Origin: Oscillospiraceae bacterium
GTDB lineage: Bacteria; Bacillota; Clostridia; Oscillospirales; Oscillospiraceae
DNA: 64,000 bases
Reading direction: 5' to 3'
Assembly (NCBI GenBank): GCA_902802045.1
Contig: CADCKQ010000004.1
Coordinates: 113,185-177,184, forward strand
The translations under genes and the position numbers were made by a program. This document shows positions 7,687-15,347 of the stretch, piece by piece. Position 1 is the stretch's first letter. Each line of letters begins with the position of its first letter. The notes beneath the pieces were generated by a model. It did no database searches, was not told the origin of the DNA, and saw only the letters and a list, made by a program, of their open reading frames with translations.

Positions 7687-8961
7687 ATGATAAGATTCTA
7701 TAACGGTAAAGTGCTGAGCTTTGAGGCCGGCCTCAAGATAGAAGACAAAGAGCTCTGGACGGACGGGAGAAACATTTCTTATATAGGTCCGAAGCCGGAG
7801 AGCCTGCCCGAATTTGAGCGAGAGATCGACCTCAAGGGCGACCTGATGCTGCCAGGCTTTAAGAACGCACATACCCACACGGCGATGACATTTTTAAGGT
7901 CCTACGCCGATGATCTGCCGCTTCAGGAGTGGCTGTACAACAAGGTCTTTCCGGAGGAGGCCAAGCTGACGCCGGAGGCTGTATATCTGTTCACCAAGCT
8001 GGGAATAATGGAATACGTCTCGGGCGGTATAACGACCAGCTTCGACATGTACTATAAAAATGACGAATATATCCGGGCAAACCGCGAGTGCGGCTTCAGG
8101 ACGGTCATCTGCTCGGCGCTGAACAATTTCGACGCGGATATAGAGAACATCGAGCGCGAATTTCTGAAGTTCAATGCTCCGGGAGATGACATGGCCGGGT
8201 ACCGTCTCGGGATCCATGCGGAGTATACGACTTCTATGGAGAGAATGGAATATCTTTTGTCGCTCGTGCACAAATACAAAGTCCCCGCCTTCACGCATAT
8301 AAGCGAGACAAAGGCGGAGACTGAGGAGTGCATAGGCAGATACGGGCTCACGCCCCCGCAGCTTTTGGATAAGATCGGATTTTTCGACTACGGCGGAGGA
8401 GGCTTCCACTGCACCTGGTTCAATGATGAGGATATTGAGCTGTTCGCTGAAAAAGGCCTCTGGGCTGTGGCCAATCCGGCTTCCAATCTGAAACTCGCAA
8501 GCGGGATCGCTCCGCTGGAAAAGATGAGAAAGGCCGGTGTAAATCTCGCAATAGGGACAGACGGGCCCGCCTCGAATAACGCGCTCGATATGTTCAGGGA
8601 GATGTATCTCGCCTGTGTTACCCAGAAGCACATCTGCGAGGATGCTGCGGCTTTCAACGCAGACTTTGCTCTTGAGATGGCCTGCAAAAACGGTGCCGAC
8701 TGCCTAGACCTTCCGCAGTGTGACGATCTCTCTGTCGGCAAGAGAGCGGACCTGACTGTCATAAACCTCAGAATGCCGAACATGCAGCCTCTGCACAACA
8801 TATCCAAAAATATAGTTTTCGCGGGCTCCAAGGAGAATGTAAGGCTGACAATGATAAACGGAAAGATCCTATACGAGGACGGGCAGTATTTCCTCGGCTT
8901 CGAGCCTGAGGACCTCTACAGAGAAGTCAATGCATATGTAAAGGCGGAGATGAAGAATTGA
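7687..8961 (+). CDS. Amidohydrolase, MTA/SAH deaminase-like
   Basis: Metal-dependent amidohydrolase of 424 residues, closest by motifs to 5-methylthioadenosine/S-adenosylhomocysteine deaminases (MtaD), which deaminate these purine nucleosides in the cytoplasm. Seen in order: the metal ligands HTHTAM (about residue 60), LGIHAEYT (about 175), the substrate-region THISETKAE (about 200), HCTWF (about 240) and the final metal Asp in IGTDGPASNN (about 285-295). The last strand carries the composite-domain ADLTVINL. It is probably translated from the murT transcript (4-bp gap). Guanine or other aminohydrolase activity remains possible. Confidence 0.8.
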   Translation: MIRFYNGKVLSFEAGLKIEDKELWTDGRNISYIGPKPESLPEFEREIDLKGDLMLPGFKNAHTHTAMTFLRSYADDLPLQEWLYNKVFPEEAKLTPEAVYLFTKLGIMEYVSGGITTSFDMYYKNDEYIRANRECGFRTVICSALNNFDADIENIEREFLKFNAPGDDMAGYRLGIHAEYTTSMERMEYLLSLVHKYKVPAFTHISETKAETEECIGRYGLTPPQLLDKIGFFDYGGGGFHCTWFNDEDIELFAEKGLWAVANPASNLKLASGIAPLEKMRKAGVNLAIGTDGPASNNALDMFREMYLACVTQKHICEDAAAFNADFALEMACKNGADCLDLPQCDDLSVGKRADLTVINLRMPNMQPLHNISKNIVFAGSKENVRLTMINGKILYEDGQYFLGFEPEDLYREVNAYVKAEMKN

Positions 8962-9011
8962 CCAACAAGATAGACCTGCACGCTCATACCATAGCCTCGC
9001 GCGGAGCCTGA
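8958..9011 (+). pseudogene. Stump of a PHP-domain hydrolase gene
   Basis: A TTG codon overlapping the stop of the amidohydrolase opens a 17-codon frame, LTNKIDLHAHTIASRGA, then TGA. KIDLHAHTIAS is the hallmark start of PHP-domain phosphoesterases (HxH metal motif). The rest of the gene is missing: 2 bp further on comes the 3' end of the convergent EamA gene. This looks like a deletion junction near 9000-9013. Confidence 0.5.
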
Positions 9012-9013
9012 GA

Positions 9014-9859
9014 TCAGGCAGTCTCTGACGACCCGCCCCTCGCAAGCCAGACGGTGATCGAGACAATTACAATGATCCCGCCTATGAGCGCGAAGGTGCC
9101 CGGACGCTCGCCGTCGAAGATCATAACCCAGACGGGATTGAGCAGGGGCTCTGCTGCGCTTAACAGCGAGCAGGCGAGCGGAGGACAGAGCTGAGAGGCT
9201 TTTACATAGAGAATATAGGAGATCCCGAGCTGTACAACGCCGAGGATCAGAATGCAGGCGAGGGTCGTCAGATTAATGACTGGCCTCGTCGCTATTACGA
9301 CCGGAAGTCCCGCGAGAAAAGCTACACACTGGCCGATGAGGATCGCGCTGAAGCGCATTTCGCCCTCCATGTTCCCGACACCGATGAACATCAAGGCCAT
9401 CAGCACTCCGGAGAGTATCGCGACGAAGTTGCCAAGAAGTCCCGAGGGCGTCAGCTTGTCAAAGAAGAAAAGGGCGATCCCGAAAAGAACTATAAGCACG
9501 ACCGCAAGGTCCCTTCTGCGGATCTTCCTGTCATAGAAAGCGGCTGAAAAGAGCAGCACGAATACGGGGCAGGTAAACTGCAGGACGATGGCGTTCGCGG
9601 CAGTTGTGAGTTTGTTCGCGGCGGAGAAACAGACATATACAAAGCCGGTCAGGATTCCGGTTATTACCGTCTGTTTGCTGATGCAGAACCTGTAGCGTTT
9701 GATCATCATGTAGACTACGAAGGTCAGGCCGGCTATAAGGCTTCTGATGCTTGCAATCGCCAGTCCGTTCCAGGGGAGAAGCTTCATGAATATGCCGGCA
9801 ATGCTCCAGAGAGTCGCGCAAAGAAGCATCTCAAGCATCCCTATGTGCTCTTTTTTCAT
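9014..9859 (-). CDS. EamA/DMT family transporter
   Basis: Inner-membrane transporter of the drug/metabolite superfamily, 281 residues with about ten hydrophobic helices in two EamA repeats (about residues 8-135 and 150-275). The repeat signatures LCATLWSIAGIFMK near the N-terminus and GISYILYVKASQLCPPLACSL followed by EPLLNPVWVMIFDGERPG in the second half are typical. Substrate cannot be inferred from sequence. The ribosome site GAGGAG sits 7 nt before the ATG. Its stop lies 2 bp from the truncated PHP frame, so its 3' flank has been rearranged. Confidence 0.85.
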   Translation of the reverse strand: MKKEHIGMLEMLLCATLWSIAGIFMKLLPWNGLAIASIRSLIAGLTFVVYMMIKRYRFCISKQTVITGILTGFVYVCFSAANKLTTAANAIVLQFTCPVFVLLFSAAFYDRKIRRRDLAVVLIVLFGIALFFFDKLTPSGLLGNFVAILSGVLMALMFIGVGNMEGEMRFSAILIGQCVAFLAGLPVVIATRPVINLTTLACILILGVVQLGISYILYVKASQLCPPLACSLLSAAEPLLNPVWVMIFDGERPGTFALIGGIIVIVSITVWLARGGSSETA

Positions 9860-10070
9860 ATTCTTCTCCTCAATTCTTCATCACTGCGCTTTGTTCCGCC
9901 TAAGCCGGAAGATATCCAATTATATGGTCGCTCTCAGGTCAAGTCAATACCGACTCAGAGAATAAATCCGCAGTGTGCACTCTTTTCTGAATGCGGGCTG
10001 TATGATATAATCATCTTCAATCAGACAGCAACTGATCTGCAGACCGGTTTTTAAGCAGGGGGATTCAGCC

Positions 10071-11342
10071 GTGAAACAGGAATTCGACAGATTTGATATG
10101 AAACGTCCGCCCGTGCGGACAAAGTGGTATTTAAGGCCGCTGACATACATTCTCAGCGCGCCGGACACATTTATTCACAGAACAAAGATCAGCCGCACAG
10201 GCACAGAGGGATTGAAGCCGCCTTATCTGATGCTGTGCAATCACAACGCGTTTATGGATTTCAAAGTAGCGACACGGACGATCTTTCCTCATCGCGCCAA
10301 TTACGTGGTGGCCATTGACGGATTTATCGGCAGGGAAGAGCTTCTCCGGAACGTGGGGTGCATCTGCAAACGCAAATTCACCAATGATGTGACGCTGATC
10401 CGCCATTTGCGCCAGGTCATGCGTAATGGCGACGTACTTATTCTGTATCCGGAGGCACGTTATTCTCTTTGCGGGACGACAGCCGTCCTTCCGGGTTCTC
10501 TGGGAAAATTCTGCAAGCTGATGGACGTTCCCGTTGTCACGCTGATCTGTCACGGGCACCATGTCAATTCTCCTTTCTGGAATCTGCACGACAGGGGAGT
10601 CGCACCGACTGAAGCCGAATTCACTTTACTGTATTCAAAGGAGGAACTGAGGCAGGCAGAACCCTCAGAAATCAACCGGCGTATTGTTGAAGCATTCCAA
10701 TACGATGATTTCGCCTGGCAGAAAGAACGCGGTATCCGGACGCCCTATGCAAAACGGGCTGAAGGACTCCACAAGGTCCTGTATCAGTGCCCGGCCTGCG
10801 GAACGGAATTCCGAATGGCTTCGAAAGGGACCCGCCTTTTCTGCGAGGCATGCGGTAAAAGCTGGACCATGTCGGAACTCGGGGAACTGAGTGCGGACAC
10901 CGGGGAGACCGAGTTCCCACACATTCCGGACTGGTATGAATGGGAGCGTGCCAATGTCCGCGCTCAGGTCGAGGCAGGAAACTATTCCAGCGGTGTTCTC
11001 CCGGTGACGGTGGATACGCTGCCCAACGCAAAGAAGTTCATCCGTCTCGGCGAGGGAACGCTGGTACATGACATGAACGGTTTTACAGTCAGGGGAACGG
11101 ATACAGAAGGCGATCCATTTGAAATGATAAAGAACGTGCCCAGCCTGTATTCTTGTCATATAGAATACGAGTACTTGGGCAAGCACGGGGATTGCGTTGA
11201 CTTGAATACGCTTGAGGACACCTGGTACATATATCCGCACGACTGCGACTTTTCCGTCACTAAGATGGCTCTCGCTACGGAGGAACTGTACTTTGCCTAT
11301 CGGGAGAAGATAGGCAGGCCCTGTCCGAAAGGCCTTGCCTGA
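10071..11342 (+). CDS. Lysophospholipid acyltransferase (PlsC-like) with C-terminal zinc ribbon
   Basis: The N-terminal half (about residues 40-215) is a PlsC/LPLAT acyltransferase domain: the HX4D catalytic motif is CNHNAFMD and the glycerol-phosphate-binding motif is ILYPEARYS. Such enzymes acylate lysophosphatidate or related acceptors at the membrane. Following it is a two-CXXC zinc ribbon, CPACG...CEACG (about 245-268), and a C-terminal domain of 150 residues of unknown fold. At 423 residues it is far longer than plain PlsC (about 200-250). The start is GTG at 10071 behind a CAGGGGG ribosome site; an extended -10 (TGATATAAT, 10003-10011) lies upstream. Confidence 0.8.
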   Translation: MKQEFDRFDMKRPPVRTKWYLRPLTYILSAPDTFIHRTKISRTGTEGLKPPYLMLCNHNAFMDFKVATRTIFPHRANYVVAIDGFIGREELLRNVGCICKRKFTNDVTLIRHLRQVMRNGDVLILYPEARYSLCGTTAVLPGSLGKFCKLMDVPVVTLICHGHHVNSPFWNLHDRGVAPTEAEFTLLYSKEELRQAEPSEINRRIVEAFQYDDFAWQKERGIRTPYAKRAEGLHKVLYQCPACGTEFRMASKGTRLFCEACGKSWTMSELGELSADTGETEFPHIPDWYEWERANVRAQVEAGNYSSGVLPVTVDTLPNAKKFIRLGEGTLVHDMNGFTVRGTDTEGDPFEMIKNVPSLYSCHIEYEYLGKHGDCVDLNTLEDTWYIYPHDCDFSVTKMALATEELYFAYREKIGRPCPKGLA

Positions 11343-11348
11343 GCTTAA

Positions 11349-11483
11349 GTTTCACCTCAGCATGGCTCCCGGGAAACTGTTATACAGAAAGCGTTCAGCC
11401 CGAACCTGGGGATGGATGTGATCTGCGGCCTTTACGATGAATATTACCGGCTGTACATTGAACTCGGGCTTGTGGAACAATAA
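11349..11483 (+). pseudogene. Possible 3' remnant of an unrecognised gene
   Basis: A 44-codon open stretch without a usable start ends with codons for GMDVICGLYDEYYRLY, then IELGLVEQ and TAA, and runs straight into a terminator. The codon pattern and the terminator at the stop look like a real gene end whose 5' part has been lost. I do not recognise the family. It could also be chance. Confidence 0.25.
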
Positions 11484-11515
11484 AAAAGCCGCCCTTTCGG
11501 GCGGCTTCAATTTTT
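11481..11515. terminator. Bidirectional terminator
   Basis: A perfect 7-bp stem GCCGCCC/GGGCGGC (11488-11505) with a TTTC loop, an A-run on the left and a T-run on the right. It serves the plus-strand unit ending at 11483 and the minus-strand peptide gene whose stop is at 11514. Confidence 0.85.
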
Positions 11516-11735
11516 ACTCCCAGATCTCGGTTACCCAGTAACCGTTGCTTTTTCTGAATGTCTTCAGACAACTTGCATTGCCGCATTGGAGGTAAGCGGA
11601 GTTGCCGGCAAGTACGCCTTTTCTGCAATAAGGACACAATGCTCCTCCGTAAATAATAGCGTTGGTAAATCTTGTTCCGCCTGCCGCTTTCTCAAGATCT
11701 TCGTCGCTCAGTACTACTTTTTCTTCATCTGCCAT
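11514..11735 (-). CDS. Gly-Gly leader, four-cysteine small peptide (bacteriocin/RiPP-like precursor)
   Basis: A 73-residue peptide. Residues 1-20 (MADEEKVVLSDEDLEKAAGG) look like the acidic leader of Gly-Gly-type bacteriocin and RiPP precursors (consensus LsdeELEkaaGG), where a peptidase-ABC transporter would cut after GG. The remaining 53 residues hold CPYC and C-x4-C pairs, which could bind zinc or form disulfides or thioethers, and an aromatic C-terminus (NGYWVTEIWE). An AAGGAG ribosome site precedes the ATG. No modification enzyme, peptidase or ABC exporter is within reach in the window. A zinc-ribbon regulator with a coincidental GG is the alternative. Confidence 0.6.
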   Translation of the reverse strand: MADEEKVVLSDEDLEKAAGGTRFTNAIIYGGALCPYCRKGVLAGNSAYLQCGNASCLKTFRKSNGYWVTEIWE

Positions 11736-11858
11736 GTCTATTTACTCCTTATGTTATATATTGATCCGGAACTTGATTTAATAATAAACCGCCGGAGACT
11801 GTTCGTCAACATCTGAGAAATATATTGCCGGAAGACAGTAAAAAAAGACATTAAAATC

Positions 11859-11962
11859 GTTATATTAATTAAGAAGCTGTATTTTTTTGACAATAGCGAG
11901 TTTACCGTATTGCAGTTTTATGATAAAATTCTTACAGAAGAACGTTTGTCAATTAATATAAC
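11859..11962. promoter_or_regulatory. Inverted repeat bracketing a promoter region
   Basis: GTTATATTAATT (11859-11870) recurs inverted as AATTAATATAAC (11951-11962). Between them is TTGACA (11887-11892), but no convincing -10 at 16-18 bp. The second arm is 14 bp before the ribosome site of the 26-residue ORF. The arms may be paired operator half-sites; function unknown. Confidence 0.3.
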
Positions 11963-11988
11963 TTAATTCAATAACGGAGGTTAAAAAG

Positions 11989-12069
11989 ATGAAAAAACTG
12001 ATGTATGTAATCGGGGCCGCGCTGATAATCCTGGGCATTCTTGTGCTGATAAACGCTGTTATGATGTGA
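11989..12069 (+). CDS. 26-residue single-pass membrane peptide
   Basis: MKKLMYVIGAALIILGILVL plus INAVMM, stop TGA. It is nearly all one hydrophobic helix with a basic N-terminus. A strong GGAGG ribosome site (11976-11980) lies 8 nt before the ATG, and a DUF4230 gene follows after 16 bp, so it probably opens that operon. Function unknown; small membrane peptides often modulate a membrane partner, here perhaps the DUF4230 or PIG-L protein (inference). Confidence 0.6.
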   Translation: MKKLMYVIGAALIILGILVLINAVMM

Positions 12070-12085
12070 GCTGAAGGTAAGAGGT

Positions 12086-12814
12086 ATGAGGAGGAAAATC
12101 GGAATTATCCCGATACTGCTTGTTGTTATAGTCTGTCTGGCTGCAGGATATTATTTGGGGTATATGAAGCCCATTCCGTATATAAGCTCTTTGCTTCCGA
12201 AACCCGCCGTGACCGAGTCTCCTGCTCCCGAACAGCCAAAGCCTTACTCCGTTGAAGTGGATTTCAGCAAACCTATTCTGGAGAAGTCAGCCAGGACCAA
12301 ACTGCTGACCGTTAAGACACAGAAGATCTCTGCAGCCGGCGAGATCAAGGAGGAAGGCCTGTTTAACTGGGCAGTTTTCAGCAAGACAAAAGCAGTCGTT
12401 TACCACGGTCAGGCCACGTTTTCCGTTGATCTCAGTAAGATCGGGGAAGATGATATCGTAATAAATAAGGATACCAGGACTATAGACGTATACGTCGAAG
12501 AGCCTGTCCTGAATATCGAATATCTTCCGGAGGAAACAGAATTTTTCAGTACGAGCAACGGTCTTCTGACCTTCGGCGAGATGGACATCACGCCCGAAAT
12601 GAACGCGCAGCTCGAGACAAGCGCAAAAGAGCTGCTTTATGAATCAGTCTCGAAAGATGATACGGCGAGCAAAGAAGCGGAGAAGTTCGCAGAGCTTTCC
12701 ATTCAGGAGATTTTTGAGCCCATAATCGTGGCTGCAGTCGACGCCGCTGTGTCGGAAGCAGCTGATCCGTATGCAGTTCCCGTTTATTACACTGTAAATG
12801 TGATCATAAAATGA
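12086..12814 (+). CDS. DUF4230 domain protein, membrane anchored
   Basis: 242 residues. One N-terminal helix (about 5-27) is followed by a Pro-rich linker, then the DUF4230 domain (about 65-225) with the recognisable KLLTVKTQKISAAGEI, ATFSVDLSKIGEDDIVINKD and the late VYYTVNVIIK strand. The domain lies outside the membrane; its biochemical role is not known. The gene sits between the 26-residue peptide and the PIG-L gene, overlapping the latter by ATGA, so the three are translationally linked. Confidence 0.75.
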   Translation: MRRKIGIIPILLVVIVCLAAGYYLGYMKPIPYISSLLPKPAVTESPAPEQPKPYSVEVDFSKPILEKSARTKLLTVKTQKISAAGEIKEEGLFNWAVFSKTKAVVYHGQATFSVDLSKIGEDDIVINKDTRTIDVYVEEPVLNIEYLPEETEFFSTSNGLLTFGEMDITPEMNAQLETSAKELLYESVSKDDTASKEAEKFAELSIQEIFEPIIVAAVDAAVSEAADPYAVPVYYTVNVIIK

Positions 12815-14094
12815 TCGGAGAATATACGATTCGCCGTTCTCGAAAATCAATAATACCTTCCATAGGTTTCGTACTTGTTTTTGCTCTGCTCATTGTAAAT
12901 GCGTGTTTACTTTTCAAAGGCATGCCTGTGGCGGGCTCTGATAATGCTGAACATGAAACAGTTATCGAATCTGTTCCCGATGAGCCTGAAGAACCTGTAT
13001 TGTCTGATGCATATCAGATCACTCTGAGATCTTCGCTTCCGGAAGATGAAAGCAGGCTCCTGTTTGACGGCAGCTATTGGACGGACGCAGTTCTTAAACC
13101 GGGAGAGGTTTTTCGCCTGGAAGCTGATGATAAGATCGCGGCGCTTTATATTGTATGGGGAACTTATCCGGGAGAATGGGAGCTCGAGACAGGCAGATCA
13201 AATTATCACGGGGGGCTAAACAATTTTCTTCATGAATTCGTAAGTCTGGATACACCGGTGCAGAATCTGACCGTTCATTCTCCACCGGCTGAAACAAAGC
13301 TCTGCGACATATATGCCTACAGTTCCGGAAAAATCCCCGATGACGTACAGCGCTGGTCTGTTTTGGATGGGAAAGCAGATCTGTTGCTGTTTCCGACCCA
13401 CGCAGATGACGAACTGGTCTTTTTCGGAGGAATAATTCCTTATTACTCTCTTGTACAAAATAAAAAAGTCCAAGTCGCGTATCTGACGACCAACTATTAT
13501 GATGAAGATGATTACCGGGTGCGCCCGCACGAGGCATTAAACGGCCTTTGGAAGGCAGGTGCAAGATATTATCCGGTGACGAACATGCAGCCGGATCATT
13601 ACTGCGAAACGCTTGAGGCAGCTGAAGAGATTTACGGAAAAGATGCATTTATGGAGTTTCAGGTGGAACAGATCAGGAAGTACAATCCGGATGTGATAGT
13701 CGCCCAGGACCACGCCGGAGAATACGGCCACGGGGTACATATTCTCGGTGTTCGATCACTCGAGAAGGCGGTTTATGATGCAGCAGACAGCAGCTGTTAC
13801 CCTGATCTTAGAGAAAAATACGGTCTTTGGGATACGCCGAAGACATATCTGCATCTATATGGCCCGCTTGAGGACCGCACAGTTTTGAATTATGAAACTC
13901 CATCCGCGGTCCTCAGCGGTCTGACACCGTTTGAAACTGCCTGTCAGGCATATCTTTGTCATAAGACTCAGCAGAAATGGAGTTTTGAAGTATACAGCTT
14001 TGGCAGCGAGTACGACTCTCACAGTTTCGGGCTGTACAGATCGCTTGCAGGGCCTGATATCGAACGCAACGACCTGTTTGAAAACATAGAATGA
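12811..14094 (+). CDS. PIG-L family deacetylase, membrane anchored
   Basis: Zinc-dependent de-N-acetylase of the PIG-L/LmbE family (substrates in the family include GlcNAc-linked lipids and thiols). An N-terminal helix (about residues 13-35) exports it, followed by an Asp/Glu/Pro-rich linker and an extra N-terminal domain of about 120 residues. The catalytic core begins at LFPTHADDELVFFGG (HxDDE zinc/base motif, about residue 195) and includes DHAGEYGHGVH, which supplies the third zinc His. At 427 residues it is larger than soluble PIG-L enzymes (about 230). Start overlaps the DUF4230 stop (ATGA). Envelope glycan deacetylation is a reasonable guess only. Confidence 0.85.
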   Translation: MIGEYTIRRSRKSIIPSIGFVLVFALLIVNACLLFKGMPVAGSDNAEHETVIESVPDEPEEPVLSDAYQITLRSSLPEDESRLLFDGSYWTDAVLKPGEVFRLEADDKIAALYIVWGTYPGEWELETGRSNYHGGLNNFLHEFVSLDTPVQNLTVHSPPAETKLCDIYAYSSGKIPDDVQRWSVLDGKADLLLFPTHADDELVFFGGIIPYYSLVQNKKVQVAYLTTNYYDEDDYRVRPHEALNGLWKAGARYYPVTNMQPDHYCETLEAAEEIYGKDAFMEFQVEQIRKYNPDVIVAQDHAGEYGHGVHILGVRSLEKAVYDAADSSCYPDLREKYGLWDTPKTYLHLYGPLEDRTVLNYETPSAVLSGLTPFETACQAYLCHKTQQKWSFEVYSFGSEYDSHSFGLYRSLAGPDIERNDLFENIE

Positions 14095-14113
14095 CGGAAG
14101 GGCGCTGAAACAA

Positions 14114-14248
14114 ATGAGTGATAATGCAATAGCAGCAATAATACTGGTCATACTGTTCGGAGTCTTGATCCGCCATGTTGTCATGGCCAACAGGTTCGCA
14201 GAGAAAACGAAGAAGGATGAGAATACCGATTCTTCACAAAACTCATAG
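14114..14248 (+). CDS. 44-residue single-pass membrane peptide
   Basis: MSDNAIAAIILVILFGVLIR begins a peptide with one helix (about residues 5-25) and a charged tail AEKTKKDENTDSSQNS. A GGAAGGG ribosome site (14096-14102) precedes it, 19 bp after the PIG-L stop, so it closes the same operon. No known family; function unknown. Confidence 0.5.
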   Translation: MSDNAIAAIILVILFGVLIRHVVMANRFAEKTKKDENTDSSQNS

Positions 14249-14354
14249 TATGGGATACTCTTATATATTAATGGAAGCAATTAACATAAATTGATTATGG
14301 TAAACTAAAATGGATTATCGACAATCATGAAAACAGATAAGAGAGGTGATACCT

Positions 14355-14567
14355 TTGGAAAAGTTTATACCTTATGACAAGCTCTCAAAAAAGAAGAGAA
14401 AAGAGCTTGACGCTGCTAAACGCGGTTCATGGAACGGTATAAGCCCGGTTACCAGAAAATCTTCAAATCCGAAGGCATATAACAGGGCTAAGACGCGAAA
14501 TCGGAGATTCGATCCTGATTTTGCGTCTTTTTTTATTGCTGTCAGTATGGTATTATTATTTTTGTAA
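14355..14567 (+). CDS. Small basic clostridial protein of unknown function
   Basis: Starts at TTG 14355 (GAGAGG ribosome site at 14340-14345 gives 9 nt spacing; a GTG at 14346 is too close). The product begins MEKFIPYDKLSKKKRKELDA and carries SWNGISPVTRKSSNPKAYNR, a conserved small basic clostridial family of 55-60 residues that I know only as hypothetical. Here the frame continues through a terminator hairpin (14490-14536) to give a hydrophobic tail of about 15 residues, so the native stop may have been lost. The real product may be shorter if transcription ends first. Confidence 0.6.
   Translation: MEKFIPYDKLSKKKRKELDAAKRGSWNGISPVTRKSSNPKAYNRAKTRNRRFDPDFASFFIAVSMVLLFL
14490..14536 (+). terminator. 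Terminator inside the 3' end of the preceding frame
   Basis: Arms AAGACGCGAAATC and GATTTTGCGTCTT with a GGAG/ATCC inner part and a T7 run (14528-14534). The stop codon of the small basic protein (14565) lies beyond the T-run. Confidence 0.65.
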
Positions 14568-14775
14568 TATTAGGATAAAGCATTTCTTTGAATATTATGT
14601 AATTAATATTATGTTCTACTAATTATGTTAACTTCTTTTTCCGCTTTTGTTCATTTAAGCTTGAAGTGCACTGATGGATTAAATTGTTCTATGTGTTGCC
14701 GGCATACTGTTTATACGTGTTCTTCTTTCCGCTTGCGCTAAAGCTGAAGATCAGGTTTCGGAGGTCCATGAAAAT

Positions 14776-15342
14776 ATGAAATCGTTGACAGATAATTCTT
14801 TGAAAGAGATATATTTTGCCGGGGGCTGTTTCTGGGGAACTGAAAAAGTTTTTAAGGCAGTTCCGGGAGTGACTGATACGGAAGTCGGATATGCTAACGG
14901 ATCAATTGACGATCCCACATATCAGCAGGTATGTACTAATCTCACCGGTCACAGGGAAACTGTGAGGGTCATTTATGATAAGAGTAAGGTTTCACTTGAT
15001 GATCTTGTCCGCGTATTCTTTATAGTCATCGATCCGACGGTAAAAGATATGCAGGGCGCTGACAGAGGAACTCAGTATCAGACCGGAGTTTATTACTCTG
15101 ATAATGCTGACCTTCCGGTCATAGAGATGCTTTTCGAGGCGGAAAAAGAGAAATACAGTAAATTTTTTGTCGAGCTCAAGCCATTGGAATGCTTCTGGCC
15201 TGCTGAGGAATACCATCAGGATTATCTTGACAAGAATCCCGGAGGATACTGCCATATTACATCCGACGAGATGAGAGAAGTTCAAAACTATTTTCGAAAA
15301 GATGATCCGCAAAATGCACGTCAGTGTGCAGTACACAGATAA
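14776..15342 (+). CDS. msrA: Peptide-methionine (S)-S-oxide reductase MsrA
   Basis: Cytosolic repair enzyme that reduces methionine-S-sulfoxide in proteins using thioredoxin. The catalytic Cys is in FAGGCFWGTEKVF (about residue 18); the YANG, TGHRETVRV, DRGTQYQTGVYY and EYHQDYL blocks are all in place. Length (188) is normal; no MsrB domain is fused and none is adjacent. The GGAGG ribosome site (14760-14764) supports the ATG at 14776; an ATG at 14769 stops after three codons. A GNAT gene follows 5 bp later, suggesting a bicistronic unit ended by the terminator at 15816. Confidence 0.93.
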   Translation: MKSLTDNSLKEIYFAGGCFWGTEKVFKAVPGVTDTEVGYANGSIDDPTYQQVCTNLTGHRETVRVIYDKSKVSLDDLVRVFFIVIDPTVKDMQGADRGTQYQTGVYYSDNADLPVIEMLFEAEKEKYSKFFVELKPLECFWPAEEYHQDYLDKNPGGYCHITSDEMREVQNYFRKDDPQNARQCAVHR

Positions 15343-15347
15343 TAGAT

